From: Burkholderiaceae bacterium
Lineage (GTDB): Bacteria > Pseudomonadota > Gammaproteobacteria > Burkholderiales > Burkholderiaceae_C
Reading direction: 5' to 3'
DNA length: 64,000 nucleotides
NCBI GenBank assembly: GCA_913776825.1
Contig: CAJYPV010000026.1
Span: forward strand, 434,001-498,000
The position numbers and the translations under genes are program-made. Under the pieces are notes generated by a model that had not been told where the DNA came from, searched no databases, and saw nothing but the letters and a program-made list of their open reading frames with translations. This document shows, piece by piece, positions 19,409-30,104 of this stretch; position 1 is the first letter of the stretch, and each line of letters opens with the position of its first letter.

Positions 19409-19960
19409 TCAGTCGAAGGACTTCGCATCCGCCAGCAACGGCGCTTGCGCGTCCTTGTCGGCGAGCTTGGGCGCGATGCCGGTGTCCGGCCAGACGATGC
19501 CGATGGCCGGGTCATTCCAGCGCACCGAGCCCTCGGCCTGCGGCGCGTAGAGGTCGGTGGTCTTGTAGAGGAAATCGGCGGTCTCGCTCAGCACCAGGAA
19601 CCCATGCGCGAAGCCGGGCGGGATCCAGAGCTGGCGGTGGTTCTCGCCGGTCAGCTCCACGCCGGCCCAGCGGCCGAAGTTCGGGCTGGAACGGCGCATG
19701 TCGACGGCGACATCGAACACCGCGCCCGCGGTGCAGCGCACCAGCTTGCCCTGCGCATGCGGCGCGAGCTGGAAGTGCAGGCCGCGCAGCACGCCGCGGC
19801 TGGAGCGGGAATGGTTGTCCTGCACAAAGCGCTGTTCCGAGCCGACGGCGGCATTGAACTTGGGCTCGGTCCAGCTTTCCATGAAGAAGCCGCGCGCATC
19901 GCCGAAGACCTTCGGCTCGATGATCAGGACTTCCGGCAGCGCGGTCGGGATGACGTTCAT
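19409..19960 (-). CDS. rfbC: dTDP-4-dehydrorhamnose 3,5-epimerase
   Basis: 183 residues, the usual length for RmlC/RfbC. Third step of dTDP-L-rhamnose synthesis. Motifs: IEPKVFGDARGFFMESW, FVQDNHSRSSRGVLRGLHFQ with the catalytic-type His, GAVFDVAVDMRRSSPNFGRW, and PPGFAHGFLVLSETADFLYK. The start codon overlaps the rfbA stop by one base (TGATG). It is part of an rfbB-D-A-C leftward set. Confidence 0.95.
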   Translation of the reverse strand: MNVIPTALPEVLIIEPKVFGDARGFFMESWTEPKFNAAVGSEQRFVQDNHSRSSRGVLRGLHFQLAPHAQGKLVRCTAGAVFDVAVDMRRSSPNFGRWAGVELTGENHRQLWIPPGFAHGFLVLSETADFLYKTTDLYAPQAEGSVRWNDPAIGIVWPDTGIAPKLADKDAQAPLLADAKSFD

Positions 19961-20865
19961 CAGAAAATCTTCTCGTTGAGCAGTTGCTTCAGATATTGGC
20001 CGTAGCCGTTCTTGAGCATCGGCTGAGCCAGACGCTCCAGCTGTTCCGCATCGATCCAGCCGTTGCGGTAGGCGATCTCTTCGGGGCAGGCGACCTTCAA
20101 GCCCTGGCGCTTCTCCAGCGTGGCGATGAACTGACCGGCTTCCAGCAGGCTGTCATGGGTGCCGGTGTCCAGCCAGGCATAACCGCGGCCCATGATCTCG
20201 ACCTGCAGTTGCTGCTGCGCCAGGTAGCGCGCGTTCACGTCGGTGATTTCCAGCTCGCCGCGCGGGCTGGGCTGGATGTCGGCGGCGATGTCGCAGACCT
20301 GGCTGTCGTAGAAATACAGGCCGGTGACCGCGTAGTTGCTCTTGGGCGTGCGCGGCTTTTCTTCGATGCTGATCGCGCGCTGCTGGGCATCGAAGGCGAC
20401 CACGCCGTAACGCTCGGGATCGTTCACGTGATAGGCGAAGACCGTTGCGCCGTGGGTGCGGGCATTGGCATCGTCCAGCAGCCGCTTGAAATCATGGCCG
20501 TAGTAGATGTTGTCGCCCAGCACCAGCGCGGACGGCGCACCGCCGATGAAATCCTTGCCCAGGATGAACGCCTGCGCCAGGCCGTCCGGGCTCGGTTGCA
20601 CGCAATAGCGGAGGTTGATGCCCCAGCGGGCGCCGTCGCCCAGCAGCGCTTCGAAGCGGGGCAGGTCTTGCGGCGTGCTGATCAGCAGGATGTCGCGCAT
20701 GCCGGCCAGCATCAGGGTGCTGAGCGGGTAATAGACCATCGGCTTGTCGTAGACCGGCAGCAGTTGCTTGCTGATGGCCAGCGTGGCCGGATGCAGCCGG
20801 GTGCCGGAGCCGCCGGCCAGGATGATGCCCTTGCGGCCGCTGGGATTCGTGGAAGGGGAGGTCAT
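19960..20865 (-). CDS. rfbA: Glucose-1-phosphate thymidylyltransferase
   Basis: 301 residues. First step of dTDP-L-rhamnose synthesis (dTTP + Glc-1-P to dTDP-glucose). The nucleotidyltransferase signature [16 protein letters not shown] begins at residue 14. [54 protein letters not shown] and [18 protein letters not shown] follow in the normal order. A GAGGAG ribosome binding site lies five bases before the ATG and overlaps the rfbD stop, so expression is coupled to rfbD. Confidence 0.96.
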   Translation of the reverse strand: MTSPSTNPSGRKGIILAGGSGTRLHPATLAISKQLLPVYDKPMVYYPLSTLMLAGMRDILLISTPQDLPRFEALLGDGARWGINLRYCVQPSPDGLAQAFILGKDFIGGAPSALVLGDNIYYGHDFKRLLDDANARTHGATVFAYHVNDPERYGVVAFDAQQRAISIEEKPRTPKSNYAVTGLYFYDSQVCDIAADIQPSPRGELEITDVNARYLAQQQLQVEIMGRGYAWLDTGTHDSLLEAGQFIATLEKRQGLKVACPEEIAYRNGWIDAEQLERLAQPMLKNGYGQYLKQLLNEKIF

Positions 20866-20874
20866 GGGGTCTCC

Positions 20875-21756
20875 TCAGAGGATCTCGTCAAGCAGGCGGT
20901 CCACGCCAGTCTGCCACTGCGGCAGCACCAGGCCGAAGCGTTGTTGCAGCAGCTGGTTGTCCAGCCGCGAGTTGAGCGGGCGCGGCGCGGGCGTCGGATA
21001 GTCGCTGCTGGCCAGCGCCTGAACCTGATCCGCGCCGACCTTCAGCGCCAGGCCTTTGGCCTGCGCGCGCGCGATCACATGCTGGGCATAACGATGCCAG
21101 CTGGTCTCGCCGCTTGCGACCGCGTGATAGACGCCGCAGCCGCTGCGATCGGCCTGCGCGCTGCGCAGCAGATGGGCGGTGACATCGGCCAGCAGATCCG
21201 CGCCGGTGGGCGCGCCGATCTGGTCGGCCACCACCTTGAGCTGGTCGCGTTCGGCGGCCAGTCGCAGCATGGTCTTGGCGAAATTGCCGCCACGCGCCGC
21301 GTAGACCCAGCTGGTGCGCAGGATGAGGGCGTCACAGCCGCTGTCCTGGATGCGCCGTTCGCCTTCGAGCTTGGTGCGGCCGTAGGTGCTGAGCGGCGCG
21401 GTCGGCGCGGTCTCCGGCCGGGGCTGATCGCCGCTGCCGTCGAACACATAGTCGGTGCTGTAGTGGATCAGCAGCGCGCCCAGCCGGCGGGCTTCCTGCG
21501 CCAGCTCGCCGGGCGCGAGGGCATTGATGCGGCGGGCGAGCTCGGGCTCGCTCTCGGCCTTGTCGACCGCGGTGTAGGCGGCGGCATTGACGATCACCGC
21601 CGGCGCCACCCGTTGCACCGTGGCGCGCAGGCCGTCGCTGTCGGCCAGATCACCGCCTTCGCTGCGGTCGATCGCGACCAGCTCGCCCAGCGGGGCGAGC
21701 GCGCGTTGCAGCTCCCAACCCAACTGGCCGTTCTTTCCAAGTAGAAGAATCTTCAC
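20875..21756 (-). CDS. rfbD: dTDP-4-dehydrorhamnose reductase
   Basis: 293 residues, initiated at GTG with CAGGGAG seven bases upstream. Final NADPH-dependent step of dTDP-L-rhamnose synthesis. The Rossmann start KILLLGKNGQLGWEL, AAYTAVDKAES, STDYVFDG, the YGRTKLEGE catalytic Tyr/Lys pair, and LRTSWVYAARGGNFAKTML are standard. It lies 263 bp after rfbB; the gap holds a hairpin but no gene. Confidence 0.95.
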   Translation of the reverse strand: MKILLLGKNGQLGWELQRALAPLGELVAIDRSEGGDLADSDGLRATVQRVAPAVIVNAAAYTAVDKAESEPELARRINALAPGELAQEARRLGALLIHYSTDYVFDGSGDQPRPETAPTAPLSTYGRTKLEGERRIQDSGCDALILRTSWVYAARGGNFAKTMLRLAAERDQLKVVADQIGAPTGADLLADVTAHLLRSAQADRSGCGVYHAVASGETSWHRYAQHVIARAQAKGLALKVGADQVQALASSDYPTPAPRPLNSRLDNQLLQQRFGLVLPQWQTGVDRLLDEIL

Positions 21757-21886
21757 GCTGTCTCCCTGCCCTGCGGGCCGCCGGCCGATGAGGGCCGTGC
21801 CGCCTGCGCTGCGTTTCTGTCGGTCCGACGGGTCGGCGCACGGTGGGCGCGCCGGCCCTGATCGACCTGCGTCTTGAACGCTCTGT

Positions 21887-21907
21887 GGAGAGTCTTCATG
21901 ACTCTCC
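21887..21907. terminator. Perfect hairpin in the rfbB-rfbD gap
   Basis: GGAGAGTC/GACTCTCC, an 8-bp perfect stem with a 5-base loop, inside the otherwise gene-free 263 bp between rfbB and rfbD. No T-run follows on either strand. It could attenuate or stabilise the rfb transcript. Near the rfbB end (about 21989-22019) there are also short repeats of ACGATCC. Confidence 0.35.
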
Positions 21908-22019
21908 GATCCACGATGTCATCGGGTTGAGCCGCCGATGGGGCCGTCCGATCCGTGCCGTCGGCCTGTGCGCTCCATCGACGAATCACGATCCACGATC
22001 CACGCTCGCGGATCAGCGA

Positions 22020-23075
22020 TCAGTCATATTGCTTGGCGACCCACTCGCGATACGCGCCGGACTGCACCTGGCTGACCCACTCCGCGTTGGCGAGATACCA
22101 CTCCACCGTCTTGCGGATGCCGGTGTCGAAGGTTTCGGCCGGACGCCAGCCCAGCTCGCGCTCGATCTTGCGGGCATCGATCGCATAACGGCGGTCATGG
22201 CCGGGACGATCGGTGACGTAGGTGATCAGGCGGCTGTAAGGGCCTGCCGGGTCGGGGCGCAGTTCATCGAGCAGCGCGCAGACCGTCTTCACGATGTCGA
22301 TGTTGGCCTTCTCGTTCCAGCCGCCGATGTTGTAGGTCTCGCCCAGCCGACCGCCTGCCAGCACCGCGCGGATGCCGGCGCAATGGTCGGTGACATACAG
22401 CCAGTCGCGGATCTGCTGGCCGTCGCCATAGACCGGCAGCGGCTTGCCGGCCAGCGCATTGACGATCATCAGCGGGATCAGCTTTTCCGGGAAATGGAAC
22501 GGGCCGTAGTTGTTGCTGCAGTTGGTCGTGACCACCGGTAGCCCGTAGGTGTGGTGCCAGGCGCGGACGAGATGGTCGCTGGCGGCCTTGGAGGCCGAGT
22601 ACGGGCTGTTGGGCTCGTAGGGATTGGACTCGGCGAAGGGCGGATCGCTGGGCTTGAGCGAGCCGTAGACCTCGTCGGTCGAGACATGGTGGAAGCGGAA
22701 GGCCGCCTTCGCCTCACCGGCCAGCGTGCTCCAGTAGGCGCGGGCCGCCTCCAGCAGGGTGAAGGTGCCTTCGATGTTGGTGCGCATGAAAGCGCCCGGG
22801 CCGTGGATGGAGCGATCCACATGGCTTTCCGCCGCGAAATGCACCAGCGCGCGCGGCTGATGGGTGGCGAGCAGTTGGTCGATCAGGGCGCGGTCGCAGA
22901 TGTCGCCCTGCACGAACACATGCCGCGGATCCTTCGCCAGCGACGCCAGGTTGGCCAGGTTGCCCGCATAGGTGAGGGCGTCCAGGTTGACGACGGGTTC
23001 GTCCGAGGTCTTGAACCAGTCCAGCACGAAATTGCTGCCGATGAATCCGGCGCCGCCGGTGACGAGGATCGTCAT
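22020..23075 (-). CDS. rfbB: dTDP-glucose 4,6-dehydratase
   Basis: 351 residues. Second step of dTDP-L-rhamnose synthesis. [15 protein letters not shown] gives the NAD-binding site. [26 protein letters not shown], the catalytic [33 protein letters not shown] and the C-terminal [20 protein letters not shown] block are all diagnostic of RmlB. A good ribosome binding site (AAGGGAAG) precedes the ATG. It heads the rhamnose set and follows the TviB-like dehydrogenase by 90 bp. Confidence 0.96.
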   Translation of the reverse strand: MTILVTGGAGFIGSNFVLDWFKTSDEPVVNLDALTYAGNLANLASLAKDPRHVFVQGDICDRALIDQLLATHQPRALVHFAAESHVDRSIHGPGAFMRTNIEGTFTLLEAARAYWSTLAGEAKAAFRFHHVSTDEVYGSLKPSDPPFAESNPYEPNSPYSASKAASDHLVRAWHHTYGLPVVTTNCSNNYGPFHFPEKLIPLMIVNALAGKPLPVYGDGQQIRDWLYVTDHCAGIRAVLAGGRLGETYNIGGWNEKANIDIVKTVCALLDELRPDPAGPYSRLITYVTDRPGHDRRYAIDARKIERELGWRPAETFDTGIRKTVEWYLANAEWVSQVQSGAYREWVAKQYD

Positions 23076-23165
23076 GAATGCTTCCCTTGAATCTCGCCGC
23101 CGGTCTGCGCCTGCGGGGACGATGTCTGTGCGTGGCCGGCGCAGGTCGCCCGGCCGGTCCGTGGT

Positions 23166-24446
<1,281 letters not shown>

Positions 24447-24525
24447 GACCTTCTCCCCCAAACGCGCAGGTGCGCTGAAATCCAAGGACGCGTTTGTAGC
24501 CGGTTTTTGCCGCCCCGCCGATCCC

Positions 24526-25971
24526 TCAGTTGCGGCCGTAGGTGTCCTGGAAGCGGACGATGTCGTCTTCGCCCAGATAGGAGCCGGACTGCACCTCGAT
24601 GATTTCCAGCGGCACCTTGCCCGGGTTGGACAGGCGATGCACCTGGCCCAGCGGGATGTAGGTGGACTGGTTCTCGGTGAGCATGATGGTCTTGTCGCCG
24701 TTGACCACTTCGGCGGTGCCCTGGACCACGATCCAGTGCTCGGCGCGGTGGTGGTGCATCTGCAGGCTCAGCGAGGCGCCCGGCTTGACCATGATGCGCT
24801 TGACCTGGAAGCGCTCGCCCATGTCGATGCTGTCGTACCAGCCCCACGGACGATGCACCTTGCGGTGCAGGTTCTGCTCGCCGCGCTGGCTGGCGCTGAG
24901 CTGGCTGACGATCTTCTTGACGTCCTGGCTCTTGCTGCGGTCGGCGACCAGCACCGCATCCGGCGTTTCGACCACGATCACGTTGTCCAGGCCGACGGCC
25001 GAGACCAGCCGGCTGGTGGCATGCACCAGGGTGTTGCGGCTGTCGGCAATGATGGCGTCGCCACGGGTGGCATTGCCGGCGGCGTCCTTGTCGGCGACCT
25101 GCCAGACGGCTTCCCAGGCGCCCAGGTCATTCCATCCGGCGTCCAGCGGCACCATGCGCAGCGCGAATTCGCTGCCGGGGCAGCGCTCCATCACCGCATA
25201 GTCGATCGATTCCGACGGCACCGCGCCGAAGGCGTCCTTGGACGGCCGCACGAACGGGCCATCGACCGCCTTGGCGTCGAACGCGGTGCGGGTCGCGGCC
25301 TCGATGTCCGGACGGAAGGTCTGCAGCGCCTTGATCCACACACTGGCGCGCAGCACGAACATGCCGCTGTTCCAGTAATAGCCGCCCTGGTCCAGGTAGC
25401 GCTGGGCGGTGTCGGCATCGGGCTTCTCGACGAAGGCCTCGACCCGCAGGCCGCTGCCGTCGGCGCCGCTGCGGATGTAGCCGTAGCCGGTTTCCGGGCG
25501 ATCCGGCGTGATGCCGAGGATCACGACCGCGCCGTCCTTGGCCTGACGCACTGCGTCCTGCAGCGACTGGGTGAAGGCGGGGGAATCGGTGACGGTCTGG
25601 TCGGCGGGCGTGACCACCAGCACCGGATCCTGACCGGCGGCCAGCGCCTGCAGCGCGGCCAGCGTGATCGCCGGCGCGGTGTTGCGACCGGTCGGCTCCA
25701 GCAGCACGGCCGCGGGGCTGATCTTCAGCTCGCGCAGCTGGTCCAGGACCATGAAGCGGTGTTCTTCATTGCCGACCACGATCGGCGCAGCGACCTGGAT
25801 GTCTTCGGCGGCCAGCGCGCCCAGGCGCTCGGCGGCTTGCTGGAACAGGCTGGAATTGCCGCTCAGCACCAGGAACTGCTTCGGATAGCCTGCGCGCGAC
25901 AGCGGCCACAGGCGGGTGCCGCTGCCACCGGCCATGATCACGGGTTGGGCGTCGATCTTGTTGCTCACCAT
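24526..25971 (-). CDS. manC: Mannose-1-phosphate guanylyltransferase / mannose-6-phosphate isomerase
   Basis: 481 residues from ATG 25971, the same length as typical AlgA/ManC. GAGGGAG lies four bases upstream. A GTG at 25998 would add nine residues. The N-terminal pyrophosphorylase domain has [16 protein letters not shown] and YPKQFL. FVEKPD, YYWNSGMFVLRAS and SIDYAVME follow. The C-terminal cupin (about 370-481) has HRKVHRPWGWYDSID and HHHRAEHWIVVQGTAEV, the type II phosphomannose isomerase domain. It makes GDP-mannose from fructose 6-phosphate, given a phosphomannomutase, which is not in the window. Confidence 0.94.
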   Translation of the reverse strand: MVSNKIDAQPVIMAGGSGTRLWPLSRAGYPKQFLVLSGNSSLFQQAAERLGALAAEDIQVAAPIVVGNEEHRFMVLDQLRELKISPAAVLLEPTGRNTAPAITLAALQALAAGQDPVLVVTPADQTVTDSPAFTQSLQDAVRQAKDGAVVILGITPDRPETGYGYIRSGADGSGLRVEAFVEKPDADTAQRYLDQGGYYWNSGMFVLRASVWIKALQTFRPDIEAATRTAFDAKAVDGPFVRPSKDAFGAVPSESIDYAVMERCPGSEFALRMVPLDAGWNDLGAWEAVWQVADKDAAGNATRGDAIIADSRNTLVHATSRLVSAVGLDNVIVVETPDAVLVADRSKSQDVKKIVSQLSASQRGEQNLHRKVHRPWGWYDSIDMGERFQVKRIMVKPGASLSLQMHHHRAEHWIVVQGTAEVVNGDKTIMLTENQSTYIPLGQVHRLSNPGKVPLEIIEVQSGSYLGEDDIVRFQDTYGRN

Positions 25972-26004
25972 ACTGCTCCCTCTGGGTTCAATGGTCACGC
26001 GGCC

Positions 26005-27024
26005 TCAGCCTTCGAAACCGTTCGGATTGTTGGACTGCCAACGCCAGCTGTCCTCGCACATGCGTTGCAGGTCGTACTTGGCCGTCCAGCCCAGGCGCTC
26101 ACGCGCCAGCGCCGGATCGGCATAACAGGCGGCCACATCGCCGGGACGGCGCGGGACGATCTCGTAGGGAATTTCGCGGCCCGACGCCTGGGCGAAGGCC
26201 TTCACCAGCTCCAGCACGCTGTAGCCGCGACCGGTGCCGAGATTCACCCAGATCGATTCCTGGCCACGCAGCAGGAAATTGAGCGCGGCCACATGGCCTT
26301 CGGCCAGATCGCTCACATGGATGTAGTCCCTCACGCCGGTGCCATCGGGGGTGTCGTAGTCATTGCCGAAGACCGAGAGCTTCTCGCGCCGGCCGACGGC
26401 CACCTGCGTCACATAGGGCATCAGGTTGTTGGGAATGCCGCGCGGGTCTTCGCCGATGCGGCCGCTTTCATGCGCGCCGACCGGATTGAAATAGCGCAGA
26501 CACGCCGTCTGCCACTGCGGATCGGACGCGCCGAGATCGCGCAGGATGCCTTCGCCGATCAGCTTGGTGGCGCCGTACGGATTCACCGCCATCAGCTCGG
26601 CATCCTCGCGCAGCGGCAAGGACTTCGGCTGGCCATAGACCGTCGCGCTGGAGGAGAACACGATGCGCTTGCAGTCATGGCGGCGCATGGTCTCGCACAC
26701 GGTCAGCAGGCCGTCGAGGTTGTTGCGGTAGTAGCTCAGCGGCTTGGCGGTCGATTCACCCACGGCCTTGAAGGCCGCGAAGTGCACCACGGCGGCGGGG
26801 CGGTATTCGGCGAAGACCGCGTCCAGCGCGGCGCCATCGCAGACATCGAGCTTCTCGAACAGCGGCGTCTGCCCGCTGAGCTCGGCCAGCCGCTCCAGCA
26901 CCTTGGGCGAGCTGTTGCTGAAGTTGTCCACGCCGATCACCCGGTAACCGGCGGCCTGCAGCGCAAGCCAGGTGTGGGAGGCGATGTAACCGGCAGCGCC
27001 GGTCAGGAGAATGGTCTGGCTCAT
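26005..27024 (-). CDS. galE: UDP-glucose 4-epimerase
   Basis: 339 residues. Interconverts UDP-glucose and UDP-galactose. NAD-binding LTGAAGYIASHTWL has Ala where the family usually has Gly (GGAGYIGS). VDNFSNSSPKVLERL, VHFAAFKAVGEST, FSSSATVYG, catalytic YGATKLIGE, and YFNPVGAHESGRIGEDPRGIPNNLMPYVTQVAVGRR (seen as YFNPVGAHESGRIGEDP and NNLMPYVTQVAVGRR) are GalE hallmarks. It lies between the barrel protein and manC. It provides galactose for the polymer and probably the cell's general UDP-Gal supply. Confidence 0.94.
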   Translation of the reverse strand: MSQTILLTGAAGYIASHTWLALQAAGYRVIGVDNFSNSSPKVLERLAELSGQTPLFEKLDVCDGAALDAVFAEYRPAAVVHFAAFKAVGESTAKPLSYYRNNLDGLLTVCETMRRHDCKRIVFSSSATVYGQPKSLPLREDAELMAVNPYGATKLIGEGILRDLGASDPQWQTACLRYFNPVGAHESGRIGEDPRGIPNNLMPYVTQVAVGRREKLSVFGNDYDTPDGTGVRDYIHVSDLAEGHVAALNFLLRGQESIWVNLGTGRGYSVLELVKAFAQASGREIPYEIVPRRPGDVAACYADPALARERLGWTAKYDLQRMCEDSWRWQSNNPNGFEG

Positions 27025-27085
27025 GGGGCGTCCGTCGTGGAGTGAGGCGGTCGTAGGGGGGGCGGCGTGTCAGCGAGGCGACCGC

Positions 27086-28351
27086 TCAGCGCAGCGTGCC
27101 TTGCACATAGCAGCCGTAGGTCTTCGCATCGAACTCGTAATTGGCCACGCTGCTGCTGCGCTGCTGCTGGTTGTAGTTGCAACCCAGCTCGATGCTGCGG
27201 GTCGCGAGCCAGCGCAGGCCGATGTTGGCGCTGCGGTTGCGGTCGCGGCTGTTGGAGGCCAGCACCAGCTCATCGCTGCGCTCGACGTTGCTGAAGCTCA
27301 GACCGCCGGTCAGGATCAGCTTGCCCGTCAGCTCATAGTTCAGCTGGGTCTGGAGGCTGCGCACCACCTGGTTCAGGTCGGAGTTCAGGCCCGCGATGCC
27401 GAGGTAATAGGTTTCGACGCCCGAATCGCGCGCCACTCGGGTGTTGAGCGACCAGCGTCCGCCCGGCATCCAGTTCCAGACCAGCGAGCCGGTCGCGCCG
27501 GACAGGTTGCTCTGGCCGGTGGCGCTGTGGCTGGTGCGGCTGTTGGACAGGCGCAGATCCAGCGTCGAATCGCCGCGCGGCGCCCAGAAGGCGGTGAAGT
27601 CGATGTCCTTGCGGGTGTATTTGTCTTCGATCGCCGGCGCGTCGACCGGTTCGAAGAAGTAGGGCGTGCGGCCCTTGGTGTAGCGACCGGCGATGCCGAA
27701 CTTCCAGGCGCTGCTGGGCCGGTAATAGACGCCGAGCGAGCCGATGTCCTGGGTGTATTCGGAGCGGTTGTATTCGCGCGCGCTGAAGCTGCGGCTGCGG
27801 TGCTCGGCCAGGGCTTCGGCGCTGAAGGCGGTCACCAGGCCGAGCCGCACGATGGCCTGCACCTGGCGGTTGTCCTCGATGTTCTTGGCGAAGGTCGGGG
27901 TGATGCCGTTGGCGCTGCTGTTGTAGTCCGCCAGCGAGCGGCGGTTGTTGACCAGCAGGCGGCCGGAGAGGCGCTCGATGGTGGCCCAGTCCAGTCCGCC
28001 CTTGATCGAGTAGCCGGTGTTGTTCAGTTGGCTGTTACTTTGGTAACTGCTTCGTTGCACAGTCACGTCGCCAAACAGGCGCTGACGGCCGATCGGCTGG
28101 TCCAGTCCGGCGAGCAGGCTGTAGTTGGTGATGTTGTCGCTGTTCTCGTTGCTCGACTGCCGGTACACGTTGCTCGCGTGGTTGTAGCCCGCCGACACGC
28201 CCAGGTAGTACGGGCTCGGGCCGGTGGACGACGAGCTTTGGGCCTGCGCGGCCGGGCTGACCATCGCGCCCAGGGCAGTCAGGGCCAGCCACACGCCGCT
28301 GGCGAGTCGCGGACGGGCGTTCGTGAGGAGGGGGGGCGGCAGTTGGCGCAT
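27086..28351 (-). CDS. epsL: EpsL-like outer-membrane beta-barrel protein of EPS locus
   Basis: 421 residues from ATG 28351. A signal peptide with an AQAQ-type cleavage site ends near residue 37. The rest is alternating amphipathic strands rich in Tyr, Asn, Ser and Arg, ending with a short strand as in outer-membrane barrels. The start YYLGVSAGYNHASNVYR resembles the EpsL/exosortase-associated 'putative EPS biosynthesis operon protein' group. Its role is not established; an outer-membrane channel or assembly factor for the polymer is assumed. Its upstream frame extends into the preceding gene, but the signal peptide fixes the start well. It lies 134 bp after the priming transferase. The epsL symbol rests on resemblance only. 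Confidence 0.72.
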   Translation of the reverse strand: MRQLPPPLLTNARPRLASGVWLALTALGAMVSPAAQAQSSSSTGPSPYYLGVSAGYNHASNVYRQSSNENSDNITNYSLLAGLDQPIGRQRLFGDVTVQRSSYQSNSQLNNTGYSIKGGLDWATIERLSGRLLVNNRRSLADYNSSANGITPTFAKNIEDNRQVQAIVRLGLVTAFSAEALAEHRSRSFSAREYNRSEYTQDIGSLGVYYRPSSAWKFGIAGRYTKGRTPYFFEPVDAPAIEDKYTRKDIDFTAFWAPRGDSTLDLRLSNSRTSHSATGQSNLSGATGSLVWNWMPGGRWSLNTRVARDSGVETYYLGIAGLNSDLNQVVRSLQTQLNYELTGKLILTGGLSFSNVERSDELVLASNSRDRNRSANIGLRWLATRSIELGCNYNQQQRSSSVANYEFDAKTYGCYVQGTLR

Positions 28352-28485
28352 GCGAGTGTGGTGTTCCTCAAAGGGCCCGGACGCACCGGCGGGCGCGCTC
28401 GCGGGCGGCGAGCGGGTCGCCGGTATCCCGATCCCAGGGGCCCGGGAGCCGGTGGGGCTCTCCGTGCGACCGGGGCTCAATAGGC

Positions 28486-29880
28486 TCAATAAGCGTGACG
28501 ATCGAACAGCATCAGGCGGACCGTGCGCACGATGATCTGCAGGTCCAGGCCGAGCGACCAGTTGCGCAGGTATTCCAGATCGTATTCGACCCGTGCCTTC
28601 ATCTTGTCGATGGTGTCGGTCTCGCCGCGCAGGCCATTCACCTGCGCCCAGCCGGTGATGCCGGGCTTGACCTTGTGGCGCACCATGTAGGCCTTGATGA
28701 TCTGGCGATATTCCTCGTTGTGGGCCACGGCGTGCGGCCGCGGGCCGACGATGCTCATGCGGCCTTGCAGCACGTTGATGAACTGCGGCAGCTCGTCCAG
28801 CGAGGTGCGCCGGATGAAGGCGCCGAACGGCGTGATGCGGGGATCGCCCTTGGTGGCCTGCTTGACCACGGTGCCGTTGTCCATCGCGCGCATCGAGCGG
28901 AACTTGTAGACGATGATCTCCTCACCATCCAGGCCGTTGCGGCGCTGCTTGAAGATCACCGGGCCGGGCGAGCTCATCTTCACACCGATCGCCAGGATCG
29001 CGAGGATCGGCGAGATCAGCAGCAGGATGATGCTGGCGAGGATCACGTCGCTGATGCGCTTGACCACTTCGTTCACGCCGGTGAACGGCGTCTCCAGGAT
29101 GCCCACGACCGGGACACCGTTCATGTCCTGCAGCCGGCCCTGGATGATGCTGATGCCGAAGACGTCCGGCACGAAGAAGATCGATGCGGTGGTGCCCTGC
29201 ACCTGCTCCAGCAACTGCACGATGCGCGGCTGCGAGCCCAGCGGCAGGGTGATGTAGACCTCGCGCACGCCATGCATGCGGACATAGTCGCTCAGCTGCG
29301 GCAGCGTGCCGAGAATGCGGCCGGCGGTGTCGTTGTGCAGGCGGTCGTCCTGGCGGTCGTCGAAGAAGCCGAGGAATTCCACGCCCTGGGTCGGGCCCAT
29401 CTCCAGCGCCCGGGCCACCTTGGCGCCCAGCGGGCCGGCGCCCACGATGATCGCGGTGCGACGGATCCACGGCTGACGCGCGCGCCAGCGCAAGATGTGA
29501 CGGCCGATCTCGACCGCCAGGATCTGCGCGACCGGCGTCAGCACCGCCCACCACAGCAGCACGTCGCGCTCGAAGTAATGGAAGCTGCTGGTCGCATAGG
29601 CAAACATGCCGAGGATCAGCAGCAGCATCAGCCAGGAGCCGATGATGTCGGTGACCGCGCTGACCGGATGGTCAGTGAAGCGGTTGCGCCCCGGGAAGGT
29701 GAGCGCGAACACCAGCATGCACAGGGTGTAGGTCGAGCGCATCACCGGCTCACCGAACCAGTGCAGCACCGCCAGATAACAAAAGACGATCAGCGACGGT
29801 TCAAGGAATGCCGCGATGAAGGATCGGACCGATTGCGGCGCACTGTAGAAGGTTCTTTTGTAATTGCGATCCTCAAACAT
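28486..29880 (-). CDS. wcaJ: Undecaprenyl-phosphate glucose phosphotransferase (WcaJ/EpsB-type priming enzyme)
   Basis: 464 residues, first gene of the leftward series. Four to five N-terminal helices (about 15-130) precede a CoA-binding-like domain (IVGAGPLGAKVARAL, about 145-260). A membrane-reentrant helix and the catalytic domain follow: FKQRRNGLDGEEIIVYKFRSM (FKQRRNGLDGEEI and YKFRSM), RTSLDELPQFINVLQGRMSI, VGPRPHAVAHNE and KVKPGITGWAQVNGLRGET. It transfers glucose-1-phosphate from UDP-glucose to undecaprenyl phosphate and so starts each repeat unit on the inner membrane. AGGG lies three bases before the ATG. Its promoter should lie in the 224 bp shared with ubiJ; I could not fix it. Confidence 0.93.
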   Translation of the reverse strand: MFEDRNYKRTFYSAPQSVRSFIAAFLEPSLIVFCYLAVLHWFGEPVMRSTYTLCMLVFALTFPGRNRFTDHPVSAVTDIIGSWLMLLLILGMFAYATSSFHYFERDVLLWWAVLTPVAQILAVEIGRHILRWRARQPWIRRTAIIVGAGPLGAKVARALEMGPTQGVEFLGFFDDRQDDRLHNDTAGRILGTLPQLSDYVRMHGVREVYITLPLGSQPRIVQLLEQVQGTTASIFFVPDVFGISIIQGRLQDMNGVPVVGILETPFTGVNEVVKRISDVILASIILLLISPILAILAIGVKMSSPGPVIFKQRRNGLDGEEIIVYKFRSMRAMDNGTVVKQATKGDPRITPFGAFIRRTSLDELPQFINVLQGRMSIVGPRPHAVAHNEEYRQIIKAYMVRHKVKPGITGWAQVNGLRGETDTIDKMKARVEYDLEYLRNWSLGLDLQIIVRTVRLMLFDRHAY

Positions 29881-30069
29881 TACCCTGTGGTCCTTGGTTG
29901 CTACCCTCGTTGCCGCGGGGGCGCGTCGGCATCCTGGCCGCTCGCGTCATCCACCCGCACTCACCCGGTCGGGTCGCACGGGGAGCGACCTGCCGGGTTT
30001 CCCCTATCCCGGTCAGAGCCGGAAATTCTCTCTCAATTCGCTGGGGCGACTCGTAACCAAGCCCCCCCG

Positions 30070-30098
30070 ACTTCCGTGTCCCGCCGGCTGCCTACAAT
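30070..30098 (+). promoter_or_regulatory. Possible sigma-70 promoter for ubiJ-ubiB
   Basis: TACAAT at 30093-30098 fits a -10 box, with only a weak -35 (TTCCGT, short spacing). The predicted transcription start would fall at or next to the ubiJ ATG (30105), implying a leaderless or near-leaderless mRNA. No ribosome binding site is visible before that ATG, which is consistent. Confidence 0.4.
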
Positions 30099-30104
30099 CG
30101 GTCC

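Noticed and set aside
24637..27045. 802-codon open frame on the + strand opposite manC and galE
   Set aside because: Antisense shadow of two confidently identified genes.
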